NCBI GenBank assembly: GCA_009773635.1
Contig: WSYC01000009.1
Span: 27,236 to 91,235, forward strand
Direction of reading: 5' to 3'
DNA from: Beijerinckiaceae bacterium
Lineage (GTDB): Bacteria > Pseudomonadota > Alphaproteobacteria > Rhizobiales > Beijerinckiaceae
Length of the DNA stretch: 64,000 nucleotides
Positions 27,374-37,501 of the stretch are shown piece by piece. Numbering within the stretch: the first letter of the stretch is position 1; each line of letters opens with the position of its first letter. The position numbers were made by a program, and so were the translations under genes. The notes beneath the pieces were generated by a model. That model ran no database searches and had not been told where the DNA came from. It was given only the letters and a program-made list of their open reading frames with translations.

Positions 27374-28677
27374 GCACCATCATGAAGCTTCGGCTGACCA
27401 TCGAAAATCAGGATTCGCTGCCGGACGGTGGTCCGCTGACCTATACGCTCACCGGGCGGCGCGGCATCGACATCGGCCGGGATTCGCACCTTGACTGGGT
27501 GCTGCCTGATGCCTCGCGCGTGATTTCCGGCAAGCATTGCGAAATCCGGTTTCGGGAAGGCGGCTACTGGCTGCACGACGTCTCCAGCAACGGCACCTAC
27601 CTCAACGGTGCCGCTTCGCGCCTCGCCGAGCCACGCCGGTTGCGCGAGGGCGACCGGCTCGAAATCGGCCCGTATCTGATCGCGGTTTCCGTGAGCGGCG
27701 ATGACGCTGCCGGGGACGAACCGGTGCCCCCCTCGATCGGGAGCATCCGGCCGGTGCAGGCGATGCCCATGCAGGATCTCTGGGGTGTGGACGAGCCGGT
27801 CGCGCCGCATACGCCGGTGACGCGGGACCGCAGCGCGCGCCCGGTATCGGATTTCGATTTCATGGACAGCGCCGGGGATATCCCCGTGCCGATCGAGCCT
27901 GATCCGGTCGCAAAAGCGATCTGGCCCAATCCGGCAACGCCGGCTTCCGTGCCAAGCGATCTTGATTGGGGTCTGCCGCCCGCGGTGGTGAGCCCGCCTG
28001 TTCAGGTGGCCGAGGCTTTCGCCGAACCGCCCGCTGCTCCGGCGCAGATTGATGCACCACTCCCGCCGCGCGTTGTGCCTCCGGCCAACGTGGATGACAG
28101 CGCGCGCTTTATTGCCCTGTTCGAGAAGGGCGCCGGCCTGCCGCCGGGTGCGCTGAAGAGCCGCCCGCCGGAGGAACTCGCGGAAGAACTGGGCCGCATG
28201 ATGCTGGCCGTCACCAGCGAGCTGAAGACCCTGATGCAGGCGCGTGCTGAGTCAAAGGGCGCGATGCGCAGCGCCAACCACACCAGCGTGCAGGCGCTCG
28301 ACAACAACCCCATTCCCTTTGCGCCGACGGCGGAAGACGCCCTGCGCCTGATGCTCGCACGGCAGGGACGGAGCTATCTTTCCGGTGAGGCGGCGATCGC
28401 CAAAACCTTCGCCGCGCTCAAGGCGCATCAGATGGACACCTTCGTGGCCATGCAGGGCGCGCTCGACGGGCTGCTCCATGAACTCGATCCCACCGAAATC
28501 GAGCAGGCCGCCGAGCCCGACAGCGGCATCGAGAAGCTGCTCGGGGCCCGCAAGGCCCGGCTATGGGATCTCTATCGAACCCGCTGGCAGGCACTCTCGG
28601 TCAGTCACCCGGACGGGCTGCGCGGGGCGTTCATGAGCCTCTTCACCGCCCGGTATGACCGGCGCGCGGGGTCATAG
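27370..28677 (+). CDS. tagH: T6SS FHA-domain protein TagH
   Basis: A 435-residue protein with an N-terminal FHA domain (about residues 20-100: DIGRDSHLDWVLPD, SGKHCEIRF, SSNGTYLNG), a proline-rich middle, and the TagH C-terminal domain from about 245 to 430. FHA domains bind phosphothreonine; in the known threonine-phosphorylation pathway the FHA protein is phosphorylated by PpkA and activates the system. The start overlaps the preceding stop by four bases (ATGA). It converges on ppkA, with only four bases between the stops. Confidence 0.93.
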   Translation: MSTIMKLRLTIENQDSLPDGGPLTYTLTGRRGIDIGRDSHLDWVLPDASRVISGKHCEIRFREGGYWLHDVSSNGTYLNGAASRLAEPRRLREGDRLEIGPYLIAVSVSGDDAAGDEPVPPSIGSIRPVQAMPMQDLWGVDEPVAPHTPVTRDRSARPVSDFDFMDSAGDIPVPIEPDPVAKAIWPNPATPASVPSDLDWGLPPAVVSPPVQVAEAFAEPPAAPAQIDAPLPPRVVPPANVDDSARFIALFEKGAGLPPGALKSRPPEELAEELGRMMLAVTSELKTLMQARAESKGAMRSANHTSVQALDNNPIPFAPTAEDALRLMLARQGRSYLSGEAAIAKTFAALKAHQMDTFVAMQGALDGLLHELDPTEIEQAAEPDSGIEKLLGARKARLWDLYRTRWQALSVSHPDGLRGAFMSLFTARYDRRAGS

Positions 28678-28681
28678 GTCA

Positions 28682-30781
28682 TCATCCCTCGGAACGCAGA
28701 TACTGCCGGATAATTGTTACCCCGCCCGCCTCCGGCGCGAGGTCTTTTGCGAGGTCCGGGAAGACCTCCGAAGCGTAGCTGCGCGACCGGCCCTGAAGCG
28801 AGCGCGGCTTCTGCGGCGAGAGGATCACGATCACGAGCCGCGCACGCTTTTCCGCCCGCCCGGCAGGTATCGCCGGGAGCGTGATCGTGCTGTCGCGCGA
28901 ACCGGGACGTGACTGGACGGGCAGCGCTTCCACGACACCATCATCATTGACGAGAACGGCGCTGGCGGTGCGGAAACCGACGCCGGCAATCACGCCCTCC
29001 AGGCTCTGCCCTGCCTTCGGGTTCAGGGTCGGGAAGCGGAGCTGTGCATCCCGGTTCTGGTCGCCCGGAATGGCCCGCAGAAACTCGACTGCCGGGCACT
29101 GGGCGGTGCTGACAGGCCGGAACTGGATATTCGCATCGAAGCCCATCGCGGCGGTAAATGCGGTGTCGAAGGCTTCGATCAGCCGCGAATCCGCGCCGAA
29201 GGCCTCGATATCGGCTTTGTTCGGTCCGGCGCTACGGAGCGAAACCGCGAGGCAGGGCATCGCCGGGTAGCGTGCCAGAAAAGCTTCCGCCGAACCGGCT
29301 CGTGGCGACGGGGGCGGAGGCGTGACCATCGCGACCGTTGGTGATGGCGGTGCCACCTCCGGTGTCACGGGCGGGCGAGGCAGGGTCGGCTGAGGCACGG
29401 GTGTTTCAACTGCCGTCGTCGTGGACAAGGTCGGCCGACCGATAACGGGCGGCGGCGGCAAGGCGGGAAGAGGATCGGCGGGAAGAGGATCGGCAGGCAG
29501 CGGATCGGTCGAGCCCGGCCCGGTTGCAGCCTGTTCAGGCGTGTCAGGATTATCGGGTGGCGGGGGCTCCTTGATCTGGAGCGTGGTCTTGTTGGCTGAC
29601 AGAAGGCCGGGTTTGGGCAGCGGCAGATACGGATCACCGTCAAGGTCAGTCGTCCCGCCACTCCGACCCGTCAGGTTCGGCAGCCAGAACAGCGCGGCCG
29701 GAATGGCGGCCCCGGCGAGCAGGGTTGCGGCGACGGCGGCAACGATCAACCCGCGCGAGCGTCGAGGTCCCGTCTGCTGCGCGGCCTCGATCGCGCCAAG
29801 CTGGCCGCGGCGGCGGCGCGGCAGAATCCGTTCGTCCTGATCCGGATGAGAGGTTTGCCCGATTTCGGAAACGGCCGCGAGCGCGACCGGTTTGCCGATT
29901 GCTTGGGCTCGCGTGCGCACCTCGACCATGCTGGCAGGCCGGTCATCCGGCAGCGGCTGGAGCATGGCGGCAAGCAGGGGGGCGAGCGCAGGCGGCACTC
30001 CATCAAGCGCCGGCACGACCCGCCGGCGATCGATGGTTTCGGCGTGATTGCTGCCCATATCGATTGCCTTGCCGCCGGCGGCTTCGGCGATCACCAGCGC
30101 GAGGCTGTAGATATCCGATTTCGGCGTGACATCGCCGCCGAAGAGCCCGAGCTGTTCAGGCGAGACATAGCTGAATTTGCCGGCAAAGCTGTCGCCGATG
30201 ACAGTTTCGGCACCAAAACGGGTCGATTTGGCGATACCGAAATCGATGATTTTCGCACGCCGAATGTCGCCTGCGGGAACAATCACATTGTCCGGCGACA
30301 TATCACGGTGGACGATGCCGATCTCATGCGCCGCACCGAGCCCCGCCGCGAGGCGATCGAGCAGCAGGAGGCACTCCGGCAGGGGCAGCGGGCCGCGTTT
30401 CAAAATTTCCGACAGCGGTTCGCCATCGACGAATTCCATCGCCAGATACGGGCGGCGCAGATCGGGGTCGATGGCGACGACAAAATAGCGGATGATGGCG
30501 GCGTGGTTGAGGTGATGGAGCGCCGAGGCTTCCTTGCGGAACAGCGCGAGCGCGGCGTCATTGCCGACCATATCCGGCCGGATGACCTTGATCGCCACCG
30601 CGTCACCGGTTTCGATGACGTGGCCGCGATAGACCTCGCCCATGCCCCCCGTGGCGATCAGAAGGTCGATCTCATAGGTGCCGTTGAGGCGCGTTCCCGC
30701 GGGCAAGCCGCCGCTATCGGCAGCGCCGGCACGCACGGCAATGCGCGTGGCATCGACCGGGCTCTGTGCGTCATCCGCCAT
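28682..30781 (-). CDS. ppkA: Membrane Ser/Thr protein kinase PpkA (T6SS)
   Basis: A 699-residue kinase. The cytoplasmic kinase domain spans about residues 36-300, with catalytic lysine K65 (VAIKVI), HRDMSPDN at 158-165 and DFG at 180-182, so it looks active. A basic stretch precedes one membrane helix at 343-366. The periplasmic half begins with a long proline-rich linker and ends in a roughly 220-residue domain. In the known pathway PpkA phosphorylates FHA proteins to switch on secretion. It is the last gene of the tssK-ppkA operon and overlaps pppA by 11 bases. Confidence 0.93.
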   Translation of the reverse strand: MADDAQSPVDATRIAVRAGAADSGGLPAGTRLNGTYEIDLLIATGGMGEVYRGHVIETGDAVAIKVIRPDMVGNDAALALFRKEASALHHLNHAAIIRYFVVAIDPDLRRPYLAMEFVDGEPLSEILKRGPLPLPECLLLLDRLAAGLGAAHEIGIVHRDMSPDNVIVPAGDIRRAKIIDFGIAKSTRFGAETVIGDSFAGKFSYVSPEQLGLFGGDVTPKSDIYSLALVIAEAAGGKAIDMGSNHAETIDRRRVVPALDGVPPALAPLLAAMLQPLPDDRPASMVEVRTRAQAIGKPVALAAVSEIGQTSHPDQDERILPRRRRGQLGAIEAAQQTGPRRSRGLIVAAVAATLLAGAAIPAALFWLPNLTGRSGGTTDLDGDPYLPLPKPGLLSANKTTLQIKEPPPPDNPDTPEQAATGPGSTDPLPADPLPADPLPALPPPPVIGRPTLSTTTAVETPVPQPTLPRPPVTPEVAPPSPTVAMVTPPPPSPRAGSAEAFLARYPAMPCLAVSLRSAGPNKADIEAFGADSRLIEAFDTAFTAAMGFDANIQFRPVSTAQCPAVEFLRAIPGDQNRDAQLRFPTLNPKAGQSLEGVIAGVGFRTASAVLVNDDGVVEALPVQSRPGSRDSTITLPAIPAGRAEKRARLVIVILSPQKPRSLQGRSRSYASEVFPDLAKDLAPEAGGVTIIRQYLRSEG

Positions 30782-31619
30782 GGTGCGCCTTTCTCAAGGC
30801 CAGCTGCACGGTCTGCTCGCGCATCGGTCTTTCGCCGCGCGCCGGTTTATCAAGGCCCTCCCGTCGCTCTGATAGCGGGGAGGCCGGGCGAACGCCAACC
30901 AGAATGACCGTGACATTGTCGCTCGCCCCCTCGCGCAAGGTCGCGCCGATCAGCGCTTCCGCTGCCTCATCCAGCGAACGGCCGGAGAGTATCGACAGGA
31001 TTTCGGCGTCGGAGAGATGGGTTGTCAACCCGTCCGAGCAGAGGAGGTAAATATCCCCCGACTGGATGGAGCCGCTCCTGTATTCGAGATCGACGGCATC
31101 GTCGACGCCGATGGCCCGTGTGATGACGTTGCGACGCGGCCAGACGCGGGCCTCTTCCGGGGTCAGCGTGCCCTGCCGCAAGAGGTCCGCCGCTTCGGTG
31201 TGATCGTCGGTCAGCAGCGTGAGTGCCCGGTCGCGCAGGCGGTAGATGCGGCTGTCGCCGGCCCAGGCGCACAGAAGTGCCTGATCGTGGATGAGCAATG
31301 CCGCGAGCGTGGTGCCGAGCGCGCTGCCGTTCTCCCGGACGAAGCGGCGCAGGGCGTGGTTGGCCCGTGTGACGCCCGCGTCGAAGGTGTCGCGGAATTC
31401 CATCAGGCTCGAAAATCCTGTCAGGCCGGTCAGGGCCTCGATCACGGTGCGGCTGGCGTGGCGTCCGTCCTTGAGGCCGCCGACGCCATCCGCCACGGCA
31501 AAAAGCCCCGCACCGGCATCGACGAGATAATCATCCTGATTTTCCTCGCGCACATGGCCGACGTGGCTGACGCCGCGTGCGTCGAGGATGAAGGGATCGA
31601 AAACTCCGGCTGGGGTCAT
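30771..31619 (-). CDS. pppA: PP2C-type Ser/Thr phosphatase PppA (T6SS)
   Basis: A 282-residue PPM/PP2C phosphatase. Metal-site motifs are EENQDDYLVD near residues 24-33, VADGVGG near 43-49 and LLCSDGLT near 190-197. PppA reverses PpkA phosphorylation of the FHA protein in the threonine-phosphorylation pathway. The C-terminal 40 residues are arginine-rich. The gene is coupled to tagF upstream (overlap of four bases) and ppkA downstream. Confidence 0.94.
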   Translation of the reverse strand: MTPAGVFDPFILDARGVSHVGHVREENQDDYLVDAGAGLFAVADGVGGLKDGRHASRTVIEALTGLTGFSSLMEFRDTFDAGVTRANHALRRFVRENGSALGTTLAALLIHDQALLCAWAGDSRIYRLRDRALTLLTDDHTEAADLLRQGTLTPEEARVWPRRNVITRAIGVDDAVDLEYRSGSIQSGDIYLLCSDGLTTHLSDAEILSILSGRSLDEAAEALIGATLREGASDNVTVILVGVRPASPLSERREGLDKPARGERPMREQTVQLALRKAHHGG

Positions 31620-32335
31620 GGCGCGTCTCCCGCAGGATCAAAGCGCCCGGATAGCATGGCAGCGAAGGTTTCGTCGCCAAGCAAGCTCGCCATGCCGATA
31701 AGGCGTGGTGGATAATCCTGCCCGCCGGAGGTCCACCAGCGCGAGGCGGAAGCCTCGGCGCGTCGGGTCTCGCTTGCAAGCAGCCGCTGCATCTGGCCTG
31801 TCATGAAGGCATCGGGAGACCCGCCTTCAGCGCCACCCGGCGAGATGAAGGCCGCCGGTTCAGCAGGGGGCACGTCGCGCGTTGGCGGCATCGGCAGGGC
31901 GTGCAGCGCCGCCAGAAAGGCGTCGTAGCTGGCGCCGGGTTCGAGCACGCTCAGGCAGAGCGTTTCGAGCGTAGCGAGCGCTGCCTCGGACCCGCTGTCA
32001 CCGGGGGGCATGAAGCCGCGCCCCTCGGACGCGAGCGCCAGAACCGTCAGCGGGAAATAACGCCCGGCACCGTCGACGCTTGGCATCATCACGCCGATCG
32101 CTTCCCGGCCCAGCACTTTCGCGCCGCACCAGAACCGCCAGATCGGCGCGCTGAGAAACGCGCGGACCCAATCCCGGTCGAGCGTCTGCCGGCTCTGGGC
32201 GATACCGCGCTGGAGCCAGGCCTCCCAGGGGGAGAGCACCGCCTGCGGCAGGCCGACGGCAACAAAATCGCGTTTGGCGGGAAGTTTTCCGAAGATGCCG
32301 TATGTCACCTTTGCGTGGGGGGTGCCGAGGGTCAT
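31616..32335 (-). CDS. tagF: T6SS-associated protein TagF
   Basis: A 239-residue TagF/ImpM-type protein. The family opening YGIFGKLPAKRDFVAVGLP (residues 12-30) and the motif IGVMMPSVDGAGRYFPLTV (81-99) are clear. TagF is a post-translational repressor in systems controlled by PpkA and PppA, and here it lies directly between tssM and pppA. It overlaps the tssM stop by four bases. Confidence 0.93.
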   Translation of the reverse strand: MTLGTPHAKVTYGIFGKLPAKRDFVAVGLPQAVLSPWEAWLQRGIAQSRQTLDRDWVRAFLSAPIWRFWCGAKVLGREAIGVMMPSVDGAGRYFPLTVLALASEGRGFMPPGDSGSEAALATLETLCLSVLEPGASYDAFLAALHALPMPPTRDVPPAEPAAFISPGGAEGGSPDAFMTGQMQRLLASETRRAEASASRWWTSGGQDYPPRLIGMASLLGDETFAAMLSGRFDPAGDAP

Positions 32336-35300
32336 TGCGCCCCCGGGCAGCGGAATTCACGCAGGATGGTCGAGGTGATCGGGTTGATGCCGGCGGGGGC
32401 GTTGAGGGCATAGGCCACCTCGCCGCCGCTGGTCTGGAACCGCGCCATCACGGTTTCACCCGCGCGCTGCACGCTCGCACCATCCATGAGGCGGAAGAAT
32501 CCCCACGGCCCGTCCTTGCGGGTCACGCTTTCACGGCCCGTGAAATCGCGGACGATGACGGCGGTCTTCTGCAGGCCGGCAGGGCCGGGCCACTGCATCT
32601 GCGTCGGGGCGACCGGCGCCTTCGGCTGGGCCGGCGGCGGGGTCGGCGCGCCGAAGATCGACTGGAACGGCGAGGGCGGCTGCGCGCCTTCCAGCGCATC
32701 CGTCGCGACGATCGCACCGTTCACTTCGAGCCGCACCTGGCTTGCGCCGGCGGGGATCGTCATATTGCGTGCCACGAACGCAAACCCCGCCGCGCCGGTG
32801 CGCAGATAGGTCTCGCGGATCGCCGCCGCGCGCTGGAAATCACGCAGGACGGCCGGCGAAAGCTGGCGACCGACGGGGCTCGTCGGGTTCCAGACCCATT
32901 CGCGTTTCGTCGTATCGGCGTAAGATGCGAGGTTGACCTGAAAGAAGCGGTCGATGACGCCGTTGGTCGCGAAGAGGCGCTCGAAATCCGGCACGGTGAT
33001 CTCTGCTGCCGCACCTTTGGCGAAGGGATATTTGCCGGTGGTCGCGGCGCGGCAGACCTCGGTCACCTGCTCGGCGAGCGCGCGGTTGAGCCGGGCGACG
33101 GTCGAGCCGGTCGCGTCCTGATCGAAAGCGTTCGCGGCGCGTTGCAGCAGCACCGAGAACGGCGGCGGCAGGCGCGTCGTGTTGCCGCTGAGCGATTGCA
33201 GATGCGTGCGGAACATCTGCGATGCACCGGCGGCCTGGGCCGGGTCCTGCATCGCCATCAGGCTCTTGTGGATGTCCGAGAGGTTGGTGATGACGTCATC
33301 GATGATCTTGCGCCCGCCTTGCGCTTCCACGACGACATGCATCGGGCGGAAGGCGGCCTCGATCTCGGCGCCGGGCACCATGCCGGGCGGGAAGGGCAGC
33401 TTGGCAGGCGCGGGCGGCGGGGTTGAACCCGCAGGCTTCGGCTTCTCACGTGTCAGCTGGGTTTCGAGCTTGATGGACTCGAACAGCGCGATCAGCGGCG
33501 ATGTCGCGCGGGCGGCGGCATCGAGCGCGACATAGCGCGGCCTGTCGGCGGTCAGCGCCTTGATGGAGAGCCGCGCGAGCGATTTCTCCCAGGTGCGGAT
33601 GAATTCGGCATTGTAGCGTTGCAGCATCGCGGGCTCGAACTCGTCGAACTGGCGTTGCAGCGTCGCCTGATCGGCAACCGCGCCGAGGAGCTTGCGATCC
33701 TTCTCGACAATGCCGCGAACCTCTGCGAGGCGACCGAGGAAGATCTCGTGAAACCCGTCGTAGGTGAAGAGAAACGGCACACGGACGCTTTCCAGCCCTT
33801 CGCCGCCCTGGGCCTCGAACACGCGTTCGCCGTCCTGCCCGGCCTTGGCCTTGGCGTTCCAGTCCCGGCTCGCCTGCTGCGCGGCAAAGCCCCGCATCAG
33901 CTCGAAGCCGCGTTCGACGACGCCGAGGCGGCCGAGGGTTTTCTGCGTCTCCTGAATGAGCGCGTCATCGAGCGCGACGGCGCGTTCAGCCACCGGCGGA
34001 TCGAAGGCCAGCATGGCGTCGAGGTGTTCGGTGAGTACGCGACGGCCATCCGCATTGGCAGCGCCCGGAAACAGGTTCTGCTCCCAATCGGCCTGAAGGA
34101 AGGTCTTCAGCTTGGCCTTGTCCATGGCTTCGCGACCGCCGAGCATCAGGTAAGCGGGCAGTGCCTGGAAGGCATAGCCGGCATCCTGCTCGCGGGCGCG
34201 CAGCTCGGTTTCGAGCCGGTAAATCAGGCGCGGCCGGAAGTGACGTTCGAGCGCATTGTGATACGCGGTTTCGGCCGCCGAATTCAGTCGTTCGCGCTGG
34301 CTGAGGCCGAAGGTCTCGGCGGTCGGTGTCGCCATGTCGCGTTCGGCATAGCCGCCGGGGAGCGCACGCAGGTGCTGGAGATGACGCAGCGGCCGGCTGA
34401 GATCACCGTCGCTGATGATCGTCTCGGCGCTGATATCCTCGCCGATCTGCTTGTAGCGCGTCGCGTTCTGGAAGGTCGCGCCAATCAGCCCGTCGTTGCG
34501 CGAATAGCTGATCCACCACGCGGCGAGCGCGCCGAAGGTGACGAGCGCCAGCGCCGCATAGGCTGCCATGCGCGCGATCGACATCCGTCTCACAGCCGCG
34601 CGGTTGGTCGAGACCCAGCCCGCTTCGCCGACAATGACGTTGGTGATGAGATCGGTGAGGAAGTAGCTCTTGCCGGTGCCGGAATAGCCGGCATCCGCGC
34701 GGTCTTCCGTGCCGAAGGAGCGGTTGAGCGCGCCGATCAGCCGGTCGATCGGCGTGCCCTGCTGGGTGCCGGAGGTGAAATAGAAGCCGCGCAGCGTCGC
34801 ATTGGCGTGGTAGCGCGTCGGCTCGAAGATGCGCGAGAGGAAATCGGTGATCGCGCCCTTGCTCGCGGCCATCTGGCTCGGGAAGCCGAGCAGCTTGACC
34901 TTGGCGGCCGGCGTCGGCTCGTCCTGCAGGCGGTCCATCATGTCGAGGTTGAGGCGCTCGATCAGGAGGTCGAATTCCTCACCGACCTCGCCGACCCTGT
35001 TCTCGGTCTTGTCGTCGGTCTGGAAGGTCGCGCCCCACACCGCCTTGCGGCCGGTCTCGTTGAGATGGCCGAAGAATTCGCTGAACCCGGCAACAAGATC
35101 GGCCTTGGTGAACAGCGCATAGACCGGGAAATCCACCTTGAGTTCGTCATGTAGCTCGATGAGCCGCGCGCGGATGGCATCGGCATGCTGCTGGACGAGC
35201 GCCGGGCCGCCGGTGATCACATCTTCAAGGCTGATGCAGAGGAGGACGCCGTTGATCGGCTGGCGCGGGCGGTTCTCGCGCAGCAGCGTCAGGAAGGAGC

Positions 35301-35880
35301 GCCAGCTTTTCGCGTCGCCCTTCGCATCCGAATCCTGCGTCGTGTAGCGGCCGGCGGTATCGAGCAGCACGGCTTCCTCGGTGAACCACCAATCGCAATA
35401 ACGCGTGCCGCCGACACCCGCGATCGCGGCGGGGGAGAGCCCGCGCGCCAGCGGGAACTTCAGCCCGGCATTGACCAGCGCCGTCGTCTTGCCGGCACCG
35501 GGCGGGCCGATGATGACATACCAGGGCAGGTCGTAGAGATAATCGCCGTTGGCGCTGCCGGTCTTGCGCAGGGTTGCGAGCGCATCTTTCATCCGCTCGC
35601 CGAGCACGGCGCCGTCGCCGGTTTCCTCGATGGTCTCGTCGGTTTCGCCAAGGCTCTTCTCGAGCTGCGCCTGCGCCTTCCTGCGCCTGAGGATTGCAAG
35701 GCCGATCAGGCCGCCGGTGATTGCGAGGATAAGCAGCACAAGGCTCAAGCGCACCCAGAGCGGATCGAACGGGTGAACGCCGCCGATCGCGACCAGCGGT
35801 CCGGCAAACCAGATCAGCAGACATAGGGCTGCAGCGCCAATGGCGGAAGCGAGCATGAGGAGAAGCATTCGGGTCGTCAT
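32332..35880 (-). CDS. tssM: T6SS inner-membrane protein TssM (IcmF)
   Basis: A 1182-residue IcmF-type protein. Two N-terminal membrane helices lie near residues 5-27 and 44-64 and a third around 430-455. Between them is a cytoplasmic NTPase domain with Walker A GPPGAGKT at 125-132. The large periplasmic part contains the IcmF-related and DUF1215-like regions. TssM forms the trans-envelope channel with TssL; it would normally meet the lipoprotein TssJ, which this locus lacks. I chose the ATG at 35880 over an upstream GTG at 35889, because it leads straight into the first membrane helix. Confidence 0.95.
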   Translation of the reverse strand: MTTRMLLLMLASAIGAAALCLLIWFAGPLVAIGGVHPFDPLWVRLSLVLLILAITGGLIGLAILRRRKAQAQLEKSLGETDETIEETGDGAVLGERMKDALATLRKTGSANGDYLYDLPWYVIIGPPGAGKTTALVNAGLKFPLARGLSPAAIAGVGGTRYCDWWFTEEAVLLDTAGRYTTQDSDAKGDAKSWRSFLTLLRENRPRQPINGVLLCISLEDVITGGPALVQQHADAIRARLIELHDELKVDFPVYALFTKADLVAGFSEFFGHLNETGRKAVWGATFQTDDKTENRVGEVGEEFDLLIERLNLDMMDRLQDEPTPAAKVKLLGFPSQMAASKGAITDFLSRIFEPTRYHANATLRGFYFTSGTQQGTPIDRLIGALNRSFGTEDRADAGYSGTGKSYFLTDLITNVIVGEAGWVSTNRAAVRRMSIARMAAYAALALVTFGALAAWWISYSRNDGLIGATFQNATRYKQIGEDISAETIISDGDLSRPLRHLQHLRALPGGYAERDMATPTAETFGLSQRERLNSAAETAYHNALERHFRPRLIYRLETELRAREQDAGYAFQALPAYLMLGGREAMDKAKLKTFLQADWEQNLFPGAANADGRRVLTEHLDAMLAFDPPVAERAVALDDALIQETQKTLGRLGVVERGFELMRGFAAQQASRDWNAKAKAGQDGERVFEAQGGEGLESVRVPFLFTYDGFHEIFLGRLAEVRGIVEKDRKLLGAVADQATLQRQFDEFEPAMLQRYNAEFIRTWEKSLARLSIKALTADRPRYVALDAAARATSPLIALFESIKLETQLTREKPKPAGSTPPPAPAKLPFPPGMVPGAEIEAAFRPMHVVVEAQGGRKIIDDVITNLSDIHKSLMAMQDPAQAAGASQMFRTHLQSLSGNTTRLPPPFSVLLQRAANAFDQDATGSTVARLNRALAEQVTEVCRAATTGKYPFAKGAAAEITVPDFERLFATNGVIDRFFQVNLASYADTTKREWVWNPTSPVGRQLSPAVLRDFQRAAAIRETYLRTGAAGFAFVARNMTIPAGASQVRLEVNGAIVATDALEGAQPPSPFQSIFGAPTPPPAQPKAPVAPTQMQWPGPAGLQKTAVIVRDFTGRESVTRKDGPWGFFRLMDGASVQRAGETVMARFQTSGGEVAYALNAPAGINPITSTILREFRCPGAQ

Positions 35881-35910
35881 GGCGTGCACTCGGTGCCGGA
35901 AATGGCGGGG

Positions 35911-35968
35911 TTAGAGCCTGTTGCGCGGAAGCGGAACCCGGTTTTGCACGACACCATGCAGCAAAACT
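35911..35968. repeat. Degenerate intergenic palindrome between tssL and tssM
   Basis: Within the 187-base gap, a TTAGAGCCTG start is followed by GAAGCGGAACCCGG, and GTTTTGC (35941-35947) pairs with GCAAAAC (35961-35967). The layout recalls another Rhizobiales intergenic repeat. A second TAGAGC follows at about 35974, so two units may be joined. I see no gene in the gap. Confidence 0.4.
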
Positions 35969-36067
35969 GTGAGCTAGAGCACGGTCCCGATCCTGCCGGA
36001 CCAAAACCTGCTTCAAGGGAGAATTTCGCGAGGGTGGATAATTCAGGGTTCACGGGCAATTCCTGTT

Positions 36068-37489
36068 TCATGGGCATGTCAGGAACGCGTCGTCGCGCGG
36101 GATGATGAGCTCGACGCGGCGGTTGCGCGCGCGGCCCTCGCTGGTGTCTTCGGCGGCGATGGGCTGGTCGGCGCCCTTGCCTTCGACGGTGATGCGGCCC
36201 GGCTCGGTGAAGCCCGGCTTGATGAGAGCCGCCACCGCCTGCGCCCGCTCCACCGAAAGGTGCCAGTTGGAGGGGAAGCGCGCCGTGGCGATGCGCGTCG
36301 AATCCGAATGGCCGACGATGCGGATCTGCCCCTTGTGCTTGTCGAGAATGGTGCCGATCCGCGAGCCGGTGGCCTTGAAGCTCTCAAGGATGTCGGCCTT
36401 GCCGGAGGCAAAGGAGGCGAAGGCTCCGACGCGCAGGATGACCGAGTTCGGGGTTTCGATCGCGGTGATGCGACCCGCTTCGATCTCGGTGGCGAGCGCC
36501 GTCTTCAGGCAGCCGAGCTGGCTGGAGGGGGGCGGCGGCGGTGGCGGGGGCACCGGCGCGCGGCGGGCGAGCGCGATGGTATCCGTCGGCACGAGGCGGC
36601 GGACTTCATCCGCCACCGTCTCCGACGAGGAGGCCAGCAGCAGCCGGAACCCGATGTAGACAGCGGCCATCACGACGGCCGAGACGGCAGCAACCGACCA
36701 GAGCGGCACGCGGAACCTTGCGACCTCGGGCGGCAGGTCCTGCCCTGGCCAATGCGGCGAAAGATCGAGCGTGGAGCGCGGGCGCACGCGGCGCAGCGTT
36801 TCATAGAGATTGCGCTGCACCGATTGCAGCGCCGCTGCCCCGCCCCCGGAGGTGCGGTGAATGCCCTGAAAGCCGATGGCAAGGCAGACATAGAGCAGTT
36901 CAAGCAGGTCGTGGTTCGCGAGCGGATCGGCTTTGGCCTTGTCGAGCATTTCGAAGAAGCGCACGCCGCCGACCCGCTCGCCGAAGAAGCGCGAGAGCAT
37001 GGAGAACTGCGTCCAGATCTGGCGATCCTCGGAGGGGATGTTCTGGACGATATCATCCGCTGTTGCCGCCAGTGCGTATTTCGCGCTTTGCGTCATCTCC
37101 GGCGAGATGCCTTCGGCGCGCACGTCCTTCTCGAAGGCCTCGATGGCGCTTGCGACCTGATCCATCAGATCGGCGAAGCGGGCGTGCATCAGCGATGCGC
37201 GCAGCCGCCCGAGCAGCAGCAGGATCGGTCCTGCCGCTTCCAGCAGGATATTCTCGTTCGGCGCGATCGGCACATCGCGGCGCAGGAGCATCGCCTGGCC
37301 GGGTGCGCGGGATGCTGCCGGGATCGCAGGCTGGCTGGCCTCGCGCGTGCCGCCCCAGTCCACGGCGCCGGCTTCTTGCGAGACCGATGCGGCGGGCGCG
37401 GGGGTTGGCGCAGCGCGCCGTCCGCCCGGATTGGGGGAGATGATCGTCCGGTCCGAGCGGAACGGGTCGTCTGGGGGCTTGCCGGTCAT
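36068..37489 (-). CDS. tssL: T6SS inner-membrane protein TssL with OmpA-like C-terminus
   Basis: A 473-residue DotU-family protein. The disordered N-terminus (1-75) is followed by the cytoplasmic DotU domain (about 75-250; KYALAATADDIVQN near 137-150), a membrane helix at 261-286, a run of prolines, then an OmpA-like peptidoglycan-binding domain (GHSDSTR, NRRVELI). This is the 'evolved' TssL type, which ties the complex to the cell wall. It begins 12 bases after tssK. Confidence 0.95.
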   Translation of the reverse strand: MTGKPPDDPFRSDRTIISPNPGGRRAAPTPAPAASVSQEAGAVDWGGTREASQPAIPAASRAPGQAMLLRRDVPIAPNENILLEAAGPILLLLGRLRASLMHARFADLMDQVASAIEAFEKDVRAEGISPEMTQSAKYALAATADDIVQNIPSEDRQIWTQFSMLSRFFGERVGGVRFFEMLDKAKADPLANHDLLELLYVCLAIGFQGIHRTSGGGAAALQSVQRNLYETLRRVRPRSTLDLSPHWPGQDLPPEVARFRVPLWSVAAVSAVVMAAVYIGFRLLLASSSETVADEVRRLVPTDTIALARRAPVPPPPPPPPSSQLGCLKTALATEIEAGRITAIETPNSVILRVGAFASFASGKADILESFKATGSRIGTILDKHKGQIRIVGHSDSTRIATARFPSNWHLSVERAQAVAALIKPGFTEPGRITVEGKGADQPIAAEDTSEGRARNRRVELIIPRDDAFLTCP

Positions 37490-37501
37490 GTTGCTCTCCC
37501 C